Shown here: piece after piece, positions 9,275-18,226 of the stretch
Layout: each line of letters begins with the position of its first letter
Numbering within the stretch: the stretch's first letter is position 1
Assembly: GCF_024448505.1 (NCBI RefSeq)
Contig: NZ_JAMOHV010000016.1
Span: 1-64,000 of the forward strand
From: Stutzerimonas degradans
GTDB taxonomy: Bacteria > Pseudomonadota > Gammaproteobacteria > Pseudomonadales > Pseudomonadaceae
Direction: 5' to 3'
DNA: 64,000 nt
The notes under the pieces: generated by a model
The model's input: only the letters and a program-made list of their open reading frames with translations
Database searches by the model: none
Told to the model about the DNA's origin: nothing
Made by a program: the position numbers and the translations under genes

Positions 9275-11722
9275 ATGACGTTGATCTGGTTACTGGTCCT
9301 GTTGCTTGGCCTAGTCGTCATCGCACATCTGCGCCTGGCGCTCGTCCCGAGCCTGGCCCTGGTTACGCTCTATCTGCTGGCGATGAGCGCCGCCGATGAA
9401 GTGTCCGGCTGGCTGGTCGCTCTGCTCTGGCTGCTGCTGGCCGCCGTCGCAGTGCCGCTGTTGATTACCGATATCCGCCGTCGCTACGTGAGCGAACCGC
9501 TGTTCGACTGGTTCAAGCGCGTACTGCCGCCGATCTCCGATACCGAGCGCGACGCCATCGAGGCCGGCACGGTGTGGTGGGATGGCGAACTGTTCAGCGG
9601 CCGGCCGGACTGGAACGTCCTGCTCGGTTATCCGCCGGCCCGCCTGACGGACGAGGAACAGGCGTTCCTCGATGGCCCAACCGAAACGCTCTGCGCGATG
9701 GTCAGCGACTGGGACATCGCCCAGCGCCTCGACCTGCCGCCCGAAGCCTGGGACTACATCAAGACGCAAGGCTTCTTCGGCCTGATCATCCCCAAGGAAT
9801 ATGGCGGCAAGGGGTTTTCCGCCTACGCCCATTCGCAGATCGTGATGAAGCTCGCCACGCGCAGCGGCGATCTGGCCAGCACCGTGATGGTGCCCAACTC
9901 GCTCGGCCCGGCCGAACTGCTGCTGCACTACGGCACCGACGAGCAGCGCAGCCATTACCTGCCGCGCCTGGCCAGCGGCACCGACGTGCCCTGCTTCGCG
10001 CTCACCGGCCCCTATGCCGGCTCCGACGCCGGCGCGATGCCCGACAGCGGCGTGATCTGCCGCGGCCAGTGGCAGGGTGAGGAAGTGCTCGGCCTGCGGC
10101 TGAACTGGGAGAAGCGCTACATCACCCTCGGCCCGGTCGCCACCCTGCTCGGTGTCGCCTTCAAGGCCTACGACCCGGAGCATCTGCTCGGCGAGGCGGA
10201 CGAGCTGGGTATCAGCCTGGCGCTGATCCCCACCGACACCCCCGGGGTCGAGATCGGACGTCGCCACCTGCCGCTCGGCGCGGCATTCATGAACGGCCCG
10301 AACCGGGGCAAGGACGTCTTCGTCCCGCTCGATGCGCTGATCGGCGGACGCGACATGATCGGCAAGGGCTGGATGATGCTGATGAACTGCCTGTCGGTCG
10401 GTCGCTCGATCTCGCTGCCGGCCACCGGCGTCAGCGCGGCGAAGGTGTGCAGCTATGCCAGCGGTCGCTACGCGCAGATCCGCGAGCAGTTCGGCGTGCC
10501 ACTGGCGGCCTTCGAAGGCATCCAGGAGCCGCTGGCGCGCATCGGTGGCAACGCCTGGCTGATGGATGCCGCACGCACGCTGACCGCCAGCGCGGTGGAC
10601 CTGGGCGAGAAGCCCTCGGTGCTCTCGGCCATCCTCAAGTACCACCTCACCGAGCGCGGCCGCCAGTGCGTGCGCGATGCGATGGACATCCACGGCGGCA
10701 AGGGCATCATCCTCGGGCCGAACAACTACCTCGGCCGCCTGTGGCAGGCCGCACCGATCTCCATCACCGTCGAGGGCGCCAACATCCTCTCGCGCAATCT
10801 GATGATCTTCGGTCAGGGTGCGATTCGCTGCCATCCGTTCGTGCTCAAGGAAATGGCGCTGGTCCACGAACCGGATCGCGATGCCGCCGTCAGCAAGTTC
10901 GACGGACTGCTGATGCAACACATCGGCTTCGCCGTCGGCAACGCCGCCAGCACCCTGGTGCTCGGCCTGACGTTCGGGCGTTTCGGCAAGGCGCCAGGCA
11001 ACGACCTGAGCCGCCCGTACTTCCTGGCGCTGAATCGTATCGCCGCCGCCTTCGCGCTGCTCGCCGACCTCTCGATGTTGCTGCTGGGCGGCGAACTCAA
11101 GCGTCGCGAACGCCTGTCGGCGCGCCTGGGCGATGTACTCAGCCACCTCTACCTCGCCTCGGCGGCGCTCAAGCGCTACCACGATCTGGGCCAGCCCGCC
11201 GATCAGGAGGCGCTGCTGCAATGGGCGCTGGAAGACTGCCTACACACATGCGAAACCGCTCTGCGCGACATCCTGCGCAACTTCCCCAATCGCATTCTGG
11301 GCTGCCTGTTGGGCGCACTGGTGTTCCCCTTCGGCGCGCGCCATCCGGGCCCGTCGGATGCGTTGGATGCCGAGGTCGCCGCCATCCTCGGTCGCCCCGA
11401 AGGCGATCCCGCGCTGGCACGCGTGCTCGATGGTTTCTATCGACCGCAAAGCGCGGACGAACCACTGGGCGGCCTGCACCATGCCCTGCATAACCTGACG
11501 GCCAGCCAGCCGGCGGCGAAGAAACTGCATCAGGCGCTCAAGAGCGGCTCGCTCAAACCGGCACCCGGCAGCGATCCGCTCGCGGCCGCGCAGGAGGCGG
11601 GAATTCTCGACGAGAACGAGGCAAACCGCCTGTACGCCGCCGAAGCCGCCCGCCGACGTGTTATCGATGTGGACGACTTCAGCCAGGAGGAACTGCGGCT
11701 GCCGCCCGGATGCGTGCGTTAG
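9275..11722 (+). CDS. fadE: Acyl-CoA dehydrogenase, FadE type
   Basis: An 815-residue protein, matching the 814 of E. coli FadE. Two N-terminal hydrophobic segments (LIWLLVLLLGLVVIAHLRLAL, then WLVALLWLLLAAVAVPLLI) anchor it to the membrane. The acyl-CoA dehydrogenase core follows (KEYGGKGFSAYAHSQIVMKL, ALTGPYAGSDAGAMPD, and DIHGGKGIILGPNNYLGR), and the C-terminal DUF1974-like extension is present. It catalyses the first FAD-dependent step of fatty-acid beta-oxidation. The ATG at 9275 has AAGGAA upstream. It is followed by the PA2817-like gene, as in other pseudomonads. Confidence 0.95.
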   Translation: MTLIWLLVLLLGLVVIAHLRLALVPSLALVTLYLLAMSAADEVSGWLVALLWLLLAAVAVPLLITDIRRRYVSEPLFDWFKRVLPPISDTERDAIEAGTVWWDGELFSGRPDWNVLLGYPPARLTDEEQAFLDGPTETLCAMVSDWDIAQRLDLPPEAWDYIKTQGFFGLIIPKEYGGKGFSAYAHSQIVMKLATRSGDLASTVMVPNSLGPAELLLHYGTDEQRSHYLPRLASGTDVPCFALTGPYAGSDAGAMPDSGVICRGQWQGEEVLGLRLNWEKRYITLGPVATLLGVAFKAYDPEHLLGEADELGISLALIPTDTPGVEIGRRHLPLGAAFMNGPNRGKDVFVPLDALIGGRDMIGKGWMMLMNCLSVGRSISLPATGVSAAKVCSYASGRYAQIREQFGVPLAAFEGIQEPLARIGGNAWLMDAARTLTASAVDLGEKPSVLSAILKYHLTERGRQCVRDAMDIHGGKGIILGPNNYLGRLWQAAPISITVEGANILSRNLMIFGQGAIRCHPFVLKEMALVHEPDRDAAVSKFDGLLMQHIGFAVGNAASTLVLGLTFGRFGKAPGNDLSRPYFLALNRIAAAFALLADLSMLLLGGELKRRERLSARLGDVLSHLYLASAALKRYHDLGQPADQEALLQWALEDCLHTCETALRDILRNFPNRILGCLLGALVFPFGARHPGPSDALDAEVAAILGRPEGDPALARVLDGFYRPQSADEPLGGLHHALHNLTASQPAAKKLHQALKSGSLKPAPGSDPLAAAQEAGILDENEANRLYAAEAARRRVIDVDDFSQEELRLPPGCVR

Positions 11723-11820
11723 CGGCACCTGACGACGCAGCATCTCGGCTGACGCCGCGTGCCGAACCCTCGGCACGCCCGCGAGTCAATCGAACAGGCC
11801 CGCCCGACGGCGCGCCTGTC

Positions 11821-11826
11821 TATAAT
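11821..11826 (+). promoter_or_regulatory. Candidate -10 box for the PA2817-like gene
   Basis: A perfect TATAAT lies 30 bases before the ATG at 11856, within the 133-base gap after fadE. No matching -35 box is evident at the right distance, so promoter strength is uncertain. Confidence 0.4.
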
Positions 11827-11855
11827 CGCGCCCCCAACCCGACACAGGTGCACAC

Positions 11856-12263
11856 ATGGCCAACCCTTATCACGATCACAACCTTGCCCTGCTGGCCCAT
11901 CTGCGCGGCATCCTGCTCGCGATGGGCGAAGCCGAGCAGGTTTCGGAAGAAAGCCACGCGCTGTTCCTCGAACGCTTCGATGAACTGATCATGAACCTGC
12001 AGAACGTGCCGGAAGAGCGTCACCTGGGCCAGGATCTGATCTGCCAAGTCTTCCACCGCTACCCGCAGATCGCCCATCTCGTCCCGCGCGACCTGCTGTG
12101 GTTCTTCGGCGGCGACTGCCTGCACTTCATGCCCGACGAGGAAATCGCCGTCTTCCAGCAACTCGAAGAACGCCGCTACGACGCCGAACAAAGCGGCGAA
12201 CCGTTCGACTGGAACCAGGAAAAACAGCTGCTGAGCATGCCGGACGAAAGCCCGCGGCATTGA
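11856..12263 (+). CDS. PA2817-like conserved hypothetical protein
   Basis: A 135-residue soluble acidic protein beginning MANPYHDHNLALLAHLRGIL, with a conserved DLLWFFGGDCLHFMPDEEI centre. It matches my recollection of the PA2817 family, conserved beside the fadE-like gene in Pseudomonas. No catalytic motif, signal peptide or membrane segment is visible. Function is unknown; the constant neighbour suggests a link to fatty-acid oxidation, but that is only guilt by association. Confidence 0.85.
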   Translation: MANPYHDHNLALLAHLRGILLAMGEAEQVSEESHALFLERFDELIMNLQNVPEERHLGQDLICQVFHRYPQIAHLVPRDLLWFFGGDCLHFMPDEEIAVFQQLEERRYDAEQSGEPFDWNQEKQLLSMPDESPRH

Positions 12264-12322
12264 TCATGGACAGGGCGCGCCGTGTGCATCCGGCACAGGG
12301 CTGCCCTCTTGCCACGGCTGGC

Positions 12323-12350
12323 GGTGGAAAACGCTGCGCGGTTTTCCACC
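12323..12350. repeat. Palindromic hairpin element (REP-like)
   Basis: GGTGGAAAAC and GTTTTCCACC form a perfect 10-bp stem around an 8-base GC-rich loop, followed by CCTAC. Intergenic palindromes of this kind (stem ending in CACCCTAC) are scattered in Stutzerimonas genomes. It sits between the PA2817-like gene and the O-antigen locus. Confidence 0.6.
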
Positions 12351-12409
12351 CTACAACCCTCGTAGAGCGCGCCGCGCTCACCTTATGCTGCGGGCTGAAA
12401 CTCAGGATT

Positions 12410-12426
12410 GGTGCGCATGGCGCACC
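12410..12426. repeat. Second short palindrome, possible terminator or REP half
   Basis: GGTGCGC-ATG-GCGCACC, also followed by CTAC, lies 60 bases from the first palindrome and shares its CACCCTAC right edge. It is 37 bases past the stop of the wbpM-like gene and could help end the O-antigen transcript, though no T-run follows on the minus strand. Confidence 0.5.
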
Positions 12427-12462
12427 CTACTCCCATTGACACGCTGATGGCCCCCGCAATCC

Positions 12463-14475
12463 TCACTCCCCCGGCTCAGCCCTGCGCTGCTGGTAGATCC
12501 AGTCGACGATCTCCCCTTCCGGCTTGTAGCCACTCACCCCCTCGCGCAGCAACTGGCGCACCTGCGGGTAATCATCCTCATCGACCGCCGCGACCAAGCG
12601 GTTCAGCAAAGCCTTCAGCTGATCCCACGGCAGGTATTCCTCGCTTGCCGTCATGATCATCGGGTGCTCGGTAGGGCTGACGTTGTCGCCGATCAGCAGC
12701 TCCTCGTAGAGCTTCTCGCCGGGCCGCAGGCCGGTGAATTCGATGGCGATATCGCCGTGCGGGCACTTCTCCGAACGGATGCTCAGGCCGGACAGGTGAA
12801 TAAGCTTCTCGGCCAGTTCGGCAATGCGCACCGGCTGGCCCATATCCAGCACGAACACATCGCCACCCTGCCCCATGGAACCGGCCTGGATCACCAGCTG
12901 CGCGGCCTCGGGAATGGTCATGAAATAGCGGGTGATCTTCGGGTGGGTCACCGTCACCGGTCCACCGGCGCGGATCTGCTGGTAGAAGCGCGGAATCACC
13001 GAGCCCGACGAGCCCAGCACATTGCCGAAGCGCACCATGGTAAAGCGCGTCTTGTTGACGTGATGCACGCCGTCGCGGCTGCCGAACAGCACCGGCGCCG
13101 GCTCCCGGCTCAACGCCTGCAACACCAGTTCAGCCATGCGCTTGGTGCTGCCCATCACATTGGTGGGGCGCACCGCCTTGTCGGTGGAGATCAGCACGAA
13201 GTTGGCCACCCCCGCCTGCACCGCGGCCTGGGCCGTATTCAAGGTGCCGATCACATTGTTCAGCACGCCCTCGGCCACGTTGTGCTCGACCATCGGCACA
13301 TGCTTGTAGGCCGCCGCGTGATAAACCGTCTGCACGCCCCAGGTCTGCAACACGTCCAGCAGCCGCTCGCCATTGCGGATCGAACCCAGGATCGGCACCA
13401 AGCGCGTCGCCAGCGCTTCACGCTCGATACGCCGCTCAAGCTCCAGATGAATGCTGTAGAGGTTGAATTCGCTGTGCTCGAACAGCAGCAGGGTATCCGG
13501 CTCGTTCGCCAGGATCTGCCGGCACAACTCCGAGCCGATCGAACCGCCCGCGCCAGTCACCATCACCACCTGGCCACGGATGCAGCGCTCGAACAGCGCC
13601 TGCTGCGGTGGTACCGCATCCCGGCCCAAGAGGTCGGCGATATCGACTTCCTGGATGTCCTCGACCTGCACCTTGCCACTGGCCAGGTCCATAAAGCCGG
13701 GCACGCTGCGCACATGCAGCGGGTAATGCTCGAGCTTTTCGAGAATCTCGCGCCGACGAGCACGTGACGCGGAAGGGATGGCCAAGAGAATCTCACCGGC
13801 ACCCGTCTCTTCGACCATCCGTTCAATGTGCCGGGCCGAATACACACGCAGCCCCGCGATGGAGCGCGCATGCAGGTTGGGATCGTCATCGATGAACGCC
13901 ACCGGCCGCATCGCCCGCCCCATGCGCAACGCCGCAACCAGCTGGTTACCCGCCGCCCCCGCTCCATACACGGCCACCTTGGGCAGCCCCGCATCCCTGC
14001 CCTTGAACTTGCTCGGCGATGCCGGCGAGAACCAGTCGCCCATGAAGTACTGCCGCATCACCAGGCGCAATCCACCGATCAGTACCAGGCTGAGCCACCA
14101 GTAGTTGAACACCATCGAACGCGGGATGACCTTGGGCACGTCGCTCCGCCAGTAGATCGCCAGCGACAGCGTCAGCGCCGACAGCGTGACGGCCTTGACG
14201 ATGGCCATCAGCGCATCGTTGCCGAAATAGCGCATCACCGCACGGTACATGCCAAAGCGCACAAAGAAAGGGATGGAGAGAAGCGGCGCTATACCGAATA
14301 TCCAAGCGTGACCACTCAATGGCTCGACAAACCCGGCCTCGCCAACCCGCACGAAAAACGCCAGCCAAAGAGCCGACCAGACCAGCACCACATCGGTCCC
14401 CACCTGAATCAGCCGCTTCTGCCGCCTCGGCAGCCGCACCAGACGGGCACGAAGTTTCTCAGCAAACCTCAACAC
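12463..14475 (-). CDS. wbpM: WbpM-like UDP-GlcNAc 4,6-dehydratase (membrane-anchored)
   Basis: A 670-residue protein with about four N-terminal membrane segments, a first Rossmann-like CoA-binding region (VAVYGAGAAGNQLVAAL, from about 167) and a second NAD-binding site TGAGGSIG at 307-314. The short-chain dehydrogenase Tyr-x3-Lys is replaced by Met441-x3-Lys445 in VMGSTK, which is the hallmark of WbpM/FlmA-type large dehydratases. It makes UDP-4-keto-6-deoxy-GlcNAc for QuiNAc or FucNAc. The GTG start has GGAAGG upstream. It is the distal gene of the O-antigen locus, as wbpM is in P. aeruginosa. Confidence 0.92.
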   Translation of the reverse strand: MLRFAEKLRARLVRLPRRQKRLIQVGTDVVLVWSALWLAFFVRVGEAGFVEPLSGHAWIFGIAPLLSIPFFVRFGMYRAVMRYFGNDALMAIVKAVTLSALTLSLAIYWRSDVPKVIPRSMVFNYWWLSLVLIGGLRLVMRQYFMGDWFSPASPSKFKGRDAGLPKVAVYGAGAAGNQLVAALRMGRAMRPVAFIDDDPNLHARSIAGLRVYSARHIERMVEETGAGEILLAIPSASRARRREILEKLEHYPLHVRSVPGFMDLASGKVQVEDIQEVDIADLLGRDAVPPQQALFERCIRGQVVMVTGAGGSIGSELCRQILANEPDTLLLFEHSEFNLYSIHLELERRIEREALATRLVPILGSIRNGERLLDVLQTWGVQTVYHAAAYKHVPMVEHNVAEGVLNNVIGTLNTAQAAVQAGVANFVLISTDKAVRPTNVMGSTKRMAELVLQALSREPAPVLFGSRDGVHHVNKTRFTMVRFGNVLGSSGSVIPRFYQQIRAGGPVTVTHPKITRYFMTIPEAAQLVIQAGSMGQGGDVFVLDMGQPVRIAELAEKLIHLSGLSIRSEKCPHGDIAIEFTGLRPGEKLYEELLIGDNVSPTEHPMIMTASEEYLPWDQLKALLNRLVAAVDEDDYPQVRQLLREGVSGYKPEGEIVDWIYQQRRAEPGE

Positions 14476-14571
14476 AAACCTTCCCCTTCCTTAGCGCCGA
14501 ACATGCTCGAGCGGCCAACCAGGCGAGCAGCATTCTGCAGGCAACACATACACCCACGTAGAGCGAATGAA

Positions 14572-15129
14572 TCAGCCCTTGTGCACAATCCGATCGCCGG
14601 CACCCTTACCCGCCACGGTCATGAAGATGTACTTGAAATAGTCCGCGACAGTCAGGCTCTGGATCATTTTTTGATCCGTTTCGGCCAAGAGCGCGGGCGT
14701 GGACATATCGATCTCGCTCACCTGAGCCAAGCCGGTAATTCCGGGGCGTACTGCATACACACCCCGCCTGGCGCGCTCTGCAGTCAGCTCTTCCTGATTG
14801 AACAACCCGGGCCGAGGCCCCACCAGACTCATCTCGCCCTTGAGCACATTCCAAAGCTGTGGCAGTTCGTCCAGCTTGGTCTTGCGTAGAAAATGACCGA
14901 ATCGGGTAATCGACGCACTGCTCGCCAGATGAGTGGCAACCGATGCGGTATCCACTTTCATGGTCCGGAACTTGACCAATGTGAAGGGCTTCTGGTGGCG
15001 ACCTACGCGAACCTGCCGGAAAATCGGCGAGCCCGTATCGAACAGTCCGATCACGATGAGCAGCAACAGCACCGGCAGCCCGATCACCAGGCCCAGTAGG
15101 GAAAAAACAAAATCGAACACTCGAATCAC
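14572..15129 (-). CDS. Initiating sugar transferase (PglC/WcaJ C-terminal type)
   Basis: A 185-residue monotopic phosphoglycosyl transferase that loads the first sugar phosphate onto undecaprenyl phosphate. It has one N-terminal hydrophobic hairpin ([19 protein letters not shown]), then KFRTM, the catalytic region [19 protein letters not shown] and the LVGPRPG motif. The GTG at 15127-15129, giving [13 protein letters not shown], is preferred because AGGTGA precedes it and homologues begin this way; an upstream ATG at 15171 would overlap the reductase gene. It sits between the wbpM-like and wbpV-like genes, a common trio for QuiNAc or FucNAc initiation. Confidence 0.9.
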   Translation of the reverse strand: MIRVFDFVFSLLGLVIGLPVLLLLIVIGLFDTGSPIFRQVRVGRHQKPFTLVKFRTMKVDTASVATHLASSASITRFGHFLRKTKLDELPQLWNVLKGEMSLVGPRPGLFNQEELTAERARRGVYAVRPGITGLAQVSEIDMSTPALLAETDQKMIQSLTVADYFKYIFMTVAGKGAGDRIVHKG

Positions 15130-15149
15130 GGATTCACCTGATCTTTCAA

Positions 15150-16079
15150 TCAATCTGTGGGCTCGAAGCAACGCCTGAGCCCCTCTTCCACCGTATAAGG
15201 TGGCTTCCAGTCCAACAGCTCGCAGGTCTTGCTGATATCCACCTGCAACGAACCCAGCAAACGCTGCGCCATGGCCTTCTTGCCCAACACCGTAGCACCA
15301 AGCTGCAGCAGGCCCGCCGGCACCGGTATCAGCCGAGCAGGCTTGCCCATTGCTTTACCTACTCCACGCAACAGCTCCGTCGTCGACAAATCCTCGCCAT
15401 CGCCCGCAAGAAATACCTGGTTGGCGGCAGCGGGATGGTCGATGCAACGGATGATCAGATCGATGAGATTGTCGATGCCGACCAGAGAGCGCTTGTTGTG
15501 GATGGCGCCGAGAGGCAGAGGAACGCCTTTTTCGATCCAGCGAACCAGACTGCCAAAGTTTCCGGGAGCACCGGGGCCATAAACCAACGGAGGGCGAATA
15601 ATCACAATTTCCATTCCGGTCTCTTGATGTAGCTGCCAGAGTCCTTTTTCGGCCTCCCATTTGGACTGAGCGTAAGGCCCGGCGGGATTTGGTTGGAGTT
15701 CCGCTCTAAACGGATGATCACTGGCATTGCCATTAACGCCAATGGAACTGATAAAAATAAAGCGCTTAACACCAGCAGCGGCAGCTTGCCTCGCCAAATT
15801 AAGCGTGCCCAGAATATTAACAACCTTGTAGCCATGCTGTGCCAAGTCCGAGTCAGGCAGGTGTACAGCAGCCGCTACATGGATAACTAATTGCTGCCCC
15901 GCCAATGCCATTGACCAGTCGTTACCCTCTGAAAGTTCGCCAACCACATGGACAGGAAAATCTTCTACAGCACCGCAAGACCGGACGGCGACTGACAATT
16001 GCATTGAAGGCGAGCTTAAAATCTTACCAATCAAGGCCCGCCCCACGAAACCCGAAGCACCAGTAACCAGGATATTCAT
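15150..16079 (-). CDS. WbpV-like NAD-dependent epimerase/reductase
   Basis: A 309-residue extended short-chain dehydrogenase. The nucleotide-binding motif is TGASGFVGRAL near residue 6 and the catalytic pair is in GPYAQSKWEAE. With a WbpM-type dehydratase and a sugar transferase next to it, it is most like WbpV, which reduces UDP-4-keto-6-deoxy-GlcNAc to UDP-QuiNAc; a FucNAc-forming reductase is the alternative. The ATG at 16077-16079 begins one base after the GT4 stop. The first 450 bases of the coding sequence are AT-richer than the rest (see findings). Confidence 0.8.
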   Translation of the reverse strand: MNILVTGASGFVGRALIGKILSSPSMQLSVAVRSCGAVEDFPVHVVGELSEGNDWSMALAGQQLVIHVAAAVHLPDSDLAQHGYKVVNILGTLNLARQAAAAGVKRFIFISSIGVNGNASDHPFRAELQPNPAGPYAQSKWEAEKGLWQLHQETGMEIVIIRPPLVYGPGAPGNFGSLVRWIEKGVPLPLGAIHNKRSLVGIDNLIDLIIRCIDHPAAANQVFLAGDGEDLSTTELLRGVGKAMGKPARLIPVPAGLLQLGATVLGKKAMAQRLLGSLQVDISKTCELLDWKPPYTVEEGLRRCFEPTD

Positions 16080-16080
16080 C

Positions 16081-17181
16081 TTACTTCCGAACAACATCAT
16101 CATAGACGGCAATTGTTTTTCGTAGCATTGCTTCAAATCCAAACAGGTCAAAGAACCTATTTAATCCTGCCCTTCCATAATTATCTCGGAGCTCATGCGA
16201 GAGGATCAGCTTACTCAACGCATCAACTAATTTATCTTCATTTCCCCGCGGGACCAAAATACCAGTTTTCCCGTGATCCACAGACTCAGCGACCCCTCCC
16301 ACGTCAGAAGCAATGACTGGCAGGCCAGCCCTCATAGCCTCTAAAATGGTCAGCGGCAGCCCTTCCCACTTGGAAACCAAAACAAAAATGTCTGCCTTTG
16401 CGAGAAGATCAGGAACATCCTTCCTAGCCCCTGTGAATCGAACACGATCACTAATACCCTTTTTATATGACTCTTGCTTTACTATCGCTAGCAGCGGCCC
16501 ATCGCCAATTAGGTCGCATTGCCAACTCAGATGCTTCAGTCGCGCCAGAGCCGATACTAGCAGCAACTGGTCTTTCTGCTCATCAAAACGCGCAACCATT
16601 GCCAACTTGGGCGCCAGACAAAGTGGCTTTCGAATCCTTCTAATGGCGGATAACCGCACCCCATTATGAATCGCAACAACCGAGCCAGCACCGCCAACCT
16701 TATTCACCAAGGCCAACTGCCGATCAAACTCTGACACCGTGATAATCTTATCAGAGTAAGCCGCCATTAACCGCTCAACGCAGCGATAGGTTGTTCGACT
16801 TCTTTTGGAAACGCCGTCCGTGAAGGACCAACCATGCGCAGTAAAGATAACGGGAACCGACAACCTTTTTGCGACAAGGCGCGCAAGCACGCCAGCCTTT
16901 GAAGAATGAGCATGAATAAGATCCGGACGAAGCTGACGTATCAGTGAGGCCAACTCAAAGAAACATTGTACATCTTTCATCGGGCTCACCTCACGAACCA
17001 TGTGTTTAACCGCAACACAATCAATTCCCCGGTCTGATGCATAGTTAAAAAACACTCCGGACCCACCCACAAGGATGGTGACCTGATGCCCTAGCCCCAA
17101 CATTCCCTCGGCCAAATCGAGGAGATGAACACTCGCCCCACCTATTACGTCGGAGCGAGTTAGCACATAGACAATTTTCAT
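16081..17181 (-). CDS. Glycosyltransferase family 4, O-antigen assembly
   Basis: A 366-residue GT-B retaining glycosyltransferase. It opens MKIVYVLTRSDVIGGASVHLLDL, and its donor-site motif is SKWEGLPLTILEAMRAGLPV, with GGVAES following. It should add one sugar to the growing undecaprenyl-linked unit in the cytoplasm. The start overlaps the galE stop by four bases (ATGA). Base composition is clearly AT-richer than the genome backbone, as expected for a serotype-specific gene. Donor and linkage cannot be told from sequence. Confidence 0.88.
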   Translation of the reverse strand: MKIVYVLTRSDVIGGASVHLLDLAEGMLGLGHQVTILVGGSGVFFNYASDRGIDCVAVKHMVREVSPMKDVQCFFELASLIRQLRPDLIHAHSSKAGVLARLVAKRLSVPVIFTAHGWSFTDGVSKRSRTTYRCVERLMAAYSDKIITVSEFDRQLALVNKVGGAGSVVAIHNGVRLSAIRRIRKPLCLAPKLAMVARFDEQKDQLLLVSALARLKHLSWQCDLIGDGPLLAIVKQESYKKGISDRVRFTGARKDVPDLLAKADIFVLVSKWEGLPLTILEAMRAGLPVIASDVGGVAESVDHGKTGILVPRGNEDKLVDALSKLILSHELRDNYGRAGLNRFFDLFGFEAMLRKTIAVYDDVVRK

Positions 17182-18203
17182 CGCGACTGCTCATACCCGT
17201 CGGGATTTCGGCCCTGCCAATTCCAAGTATCTTTCATCATCTGGTATAGTCCGGCACGCGCCTTCCATTGAAGCTCCGAATTCGCCTTTGTTGTGTCGGC
17301 CCAAGATTGAGCAATATCTCCTGGCCGGCGAGCACATACTCGATACCTTATCTCACAACCAGACGCCTGCTCAAATGCACGTATGACCTCAAGCACGGAA
17401 TACCCAATTCCAGCGCCCAGATTCCACGTATGAAATCCTGGTCTGCCATAGATATATTCAAGTGCCGCCAGATGCCCCTCAGCCAAATCCATCACATGTA
17501 CATAGTCACGAACACCAGTCCCGTCCGGCGTCGGATAATCAGCACCCCAGATAGATAACTCTTCTAAACGCCCAACCGCAACCCTACTTATAAAAGGAAC
17601 TAAATTATTCGGTACTCCAAGCGGATCCTCGCCAATTCGCCCACTGAAATGAGCACCCACCGGATTAAAGTAACGCAAAACGCCAATAGCCCAGCGCGGA
17701 TCTGATACAGAAACGTCCTGCAACATAAACTCAACGAAAGCCTTGCTTCGTCCGTACGGATTCACTGGATTAAGGGGAGCCGCTTCAGATATTGGCGAAA
17801 TCGCAGTATCGCCATAGACAGTAGCCGAGCTACTGAATACAAGATTAAAAATCGAAGCTCGCCTCATGGCCGAGAGCAATGATAAAGTACCAGAAAAATT
17901 ATTCCTATAATACTTAACCGGATCTTCCACGCTCTCTGCCACCGACTTATAGCCAGCCAAATGAATAACAGACTTTATGTCATATTCTTTAAAAAGTCGA
18001 TCCAAAGCTGGCCCATCACATATGTCAGCCCTAACAAAATCTATTTTAACCCCATCGCCAACCAATTCACGCAGACGACTTATAACACTACTGGAACTAT
18101 TTTCTAGGCTATCGACAATTACGATCTGCTTTTGCGTCTCTGCCAACGCAAGCACAACATGAGACCCAATGTAGCCCCCGCCCCCCGTAATTAAAACACA
18201 CAT
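17178..18203 (-). CDS. galE: UDP-glucose/UDP-GlcNAc 4-epimerase
   Basis: A 341-residue GalE, usual length 335-345. NAD-binding motif ITGGGGYIGSH is at the N-terminus, the SSSATVYG serine motif and the YGRSK tyrosine-lysine pair follow, and GTGVRDYVHVMDLAEGH is typical. It supplies UDP-Gal and possibly UDP-GalNAc for the O-unit. It overlaps the GT4 gene by four bases and lies 23 bases after wzy, within the AT-rich cassette. Confidence 0.93.
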   Translation of the reverse strand: MCVLITGGGGYIGSHVVLALAETQKQIVIVDSLENSSSSVISRLRELVGDGVKIDFVRADICDGPALDRLFKEYDIKSVIHLAGYKSVAESVEDPVKYYRNNFSGTLSLLSAMRRASIFNLVFSSSATVYGDTAISPISEAAPLNPVNPYGRSKAFVEFMLQDVSVSDPRWAIGVLRYFNPVGAHFSGRIGEDPLGVPNNLVPFISRVAVGRLEELSIWGADYPTPDGTGVRDYVHVMDLAEGHLAALEYIYGRPGFHTWNLGAGIGYSVLEVIRAFEQASGCEIRYRVCARRPGDIAQSWADTTKANSELQWKARAGLYQMMKDTWNWQGRNPDGYEQSR

Positions 18204-18226
18204 ATATACCTCACGTAGAATCCATT

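Noticed and set aside
9311..11221. 636-codon open frame opposite fadE
   Set aside because: It is an antisense shadow; fadE has the motifs and length expected for a real gene.
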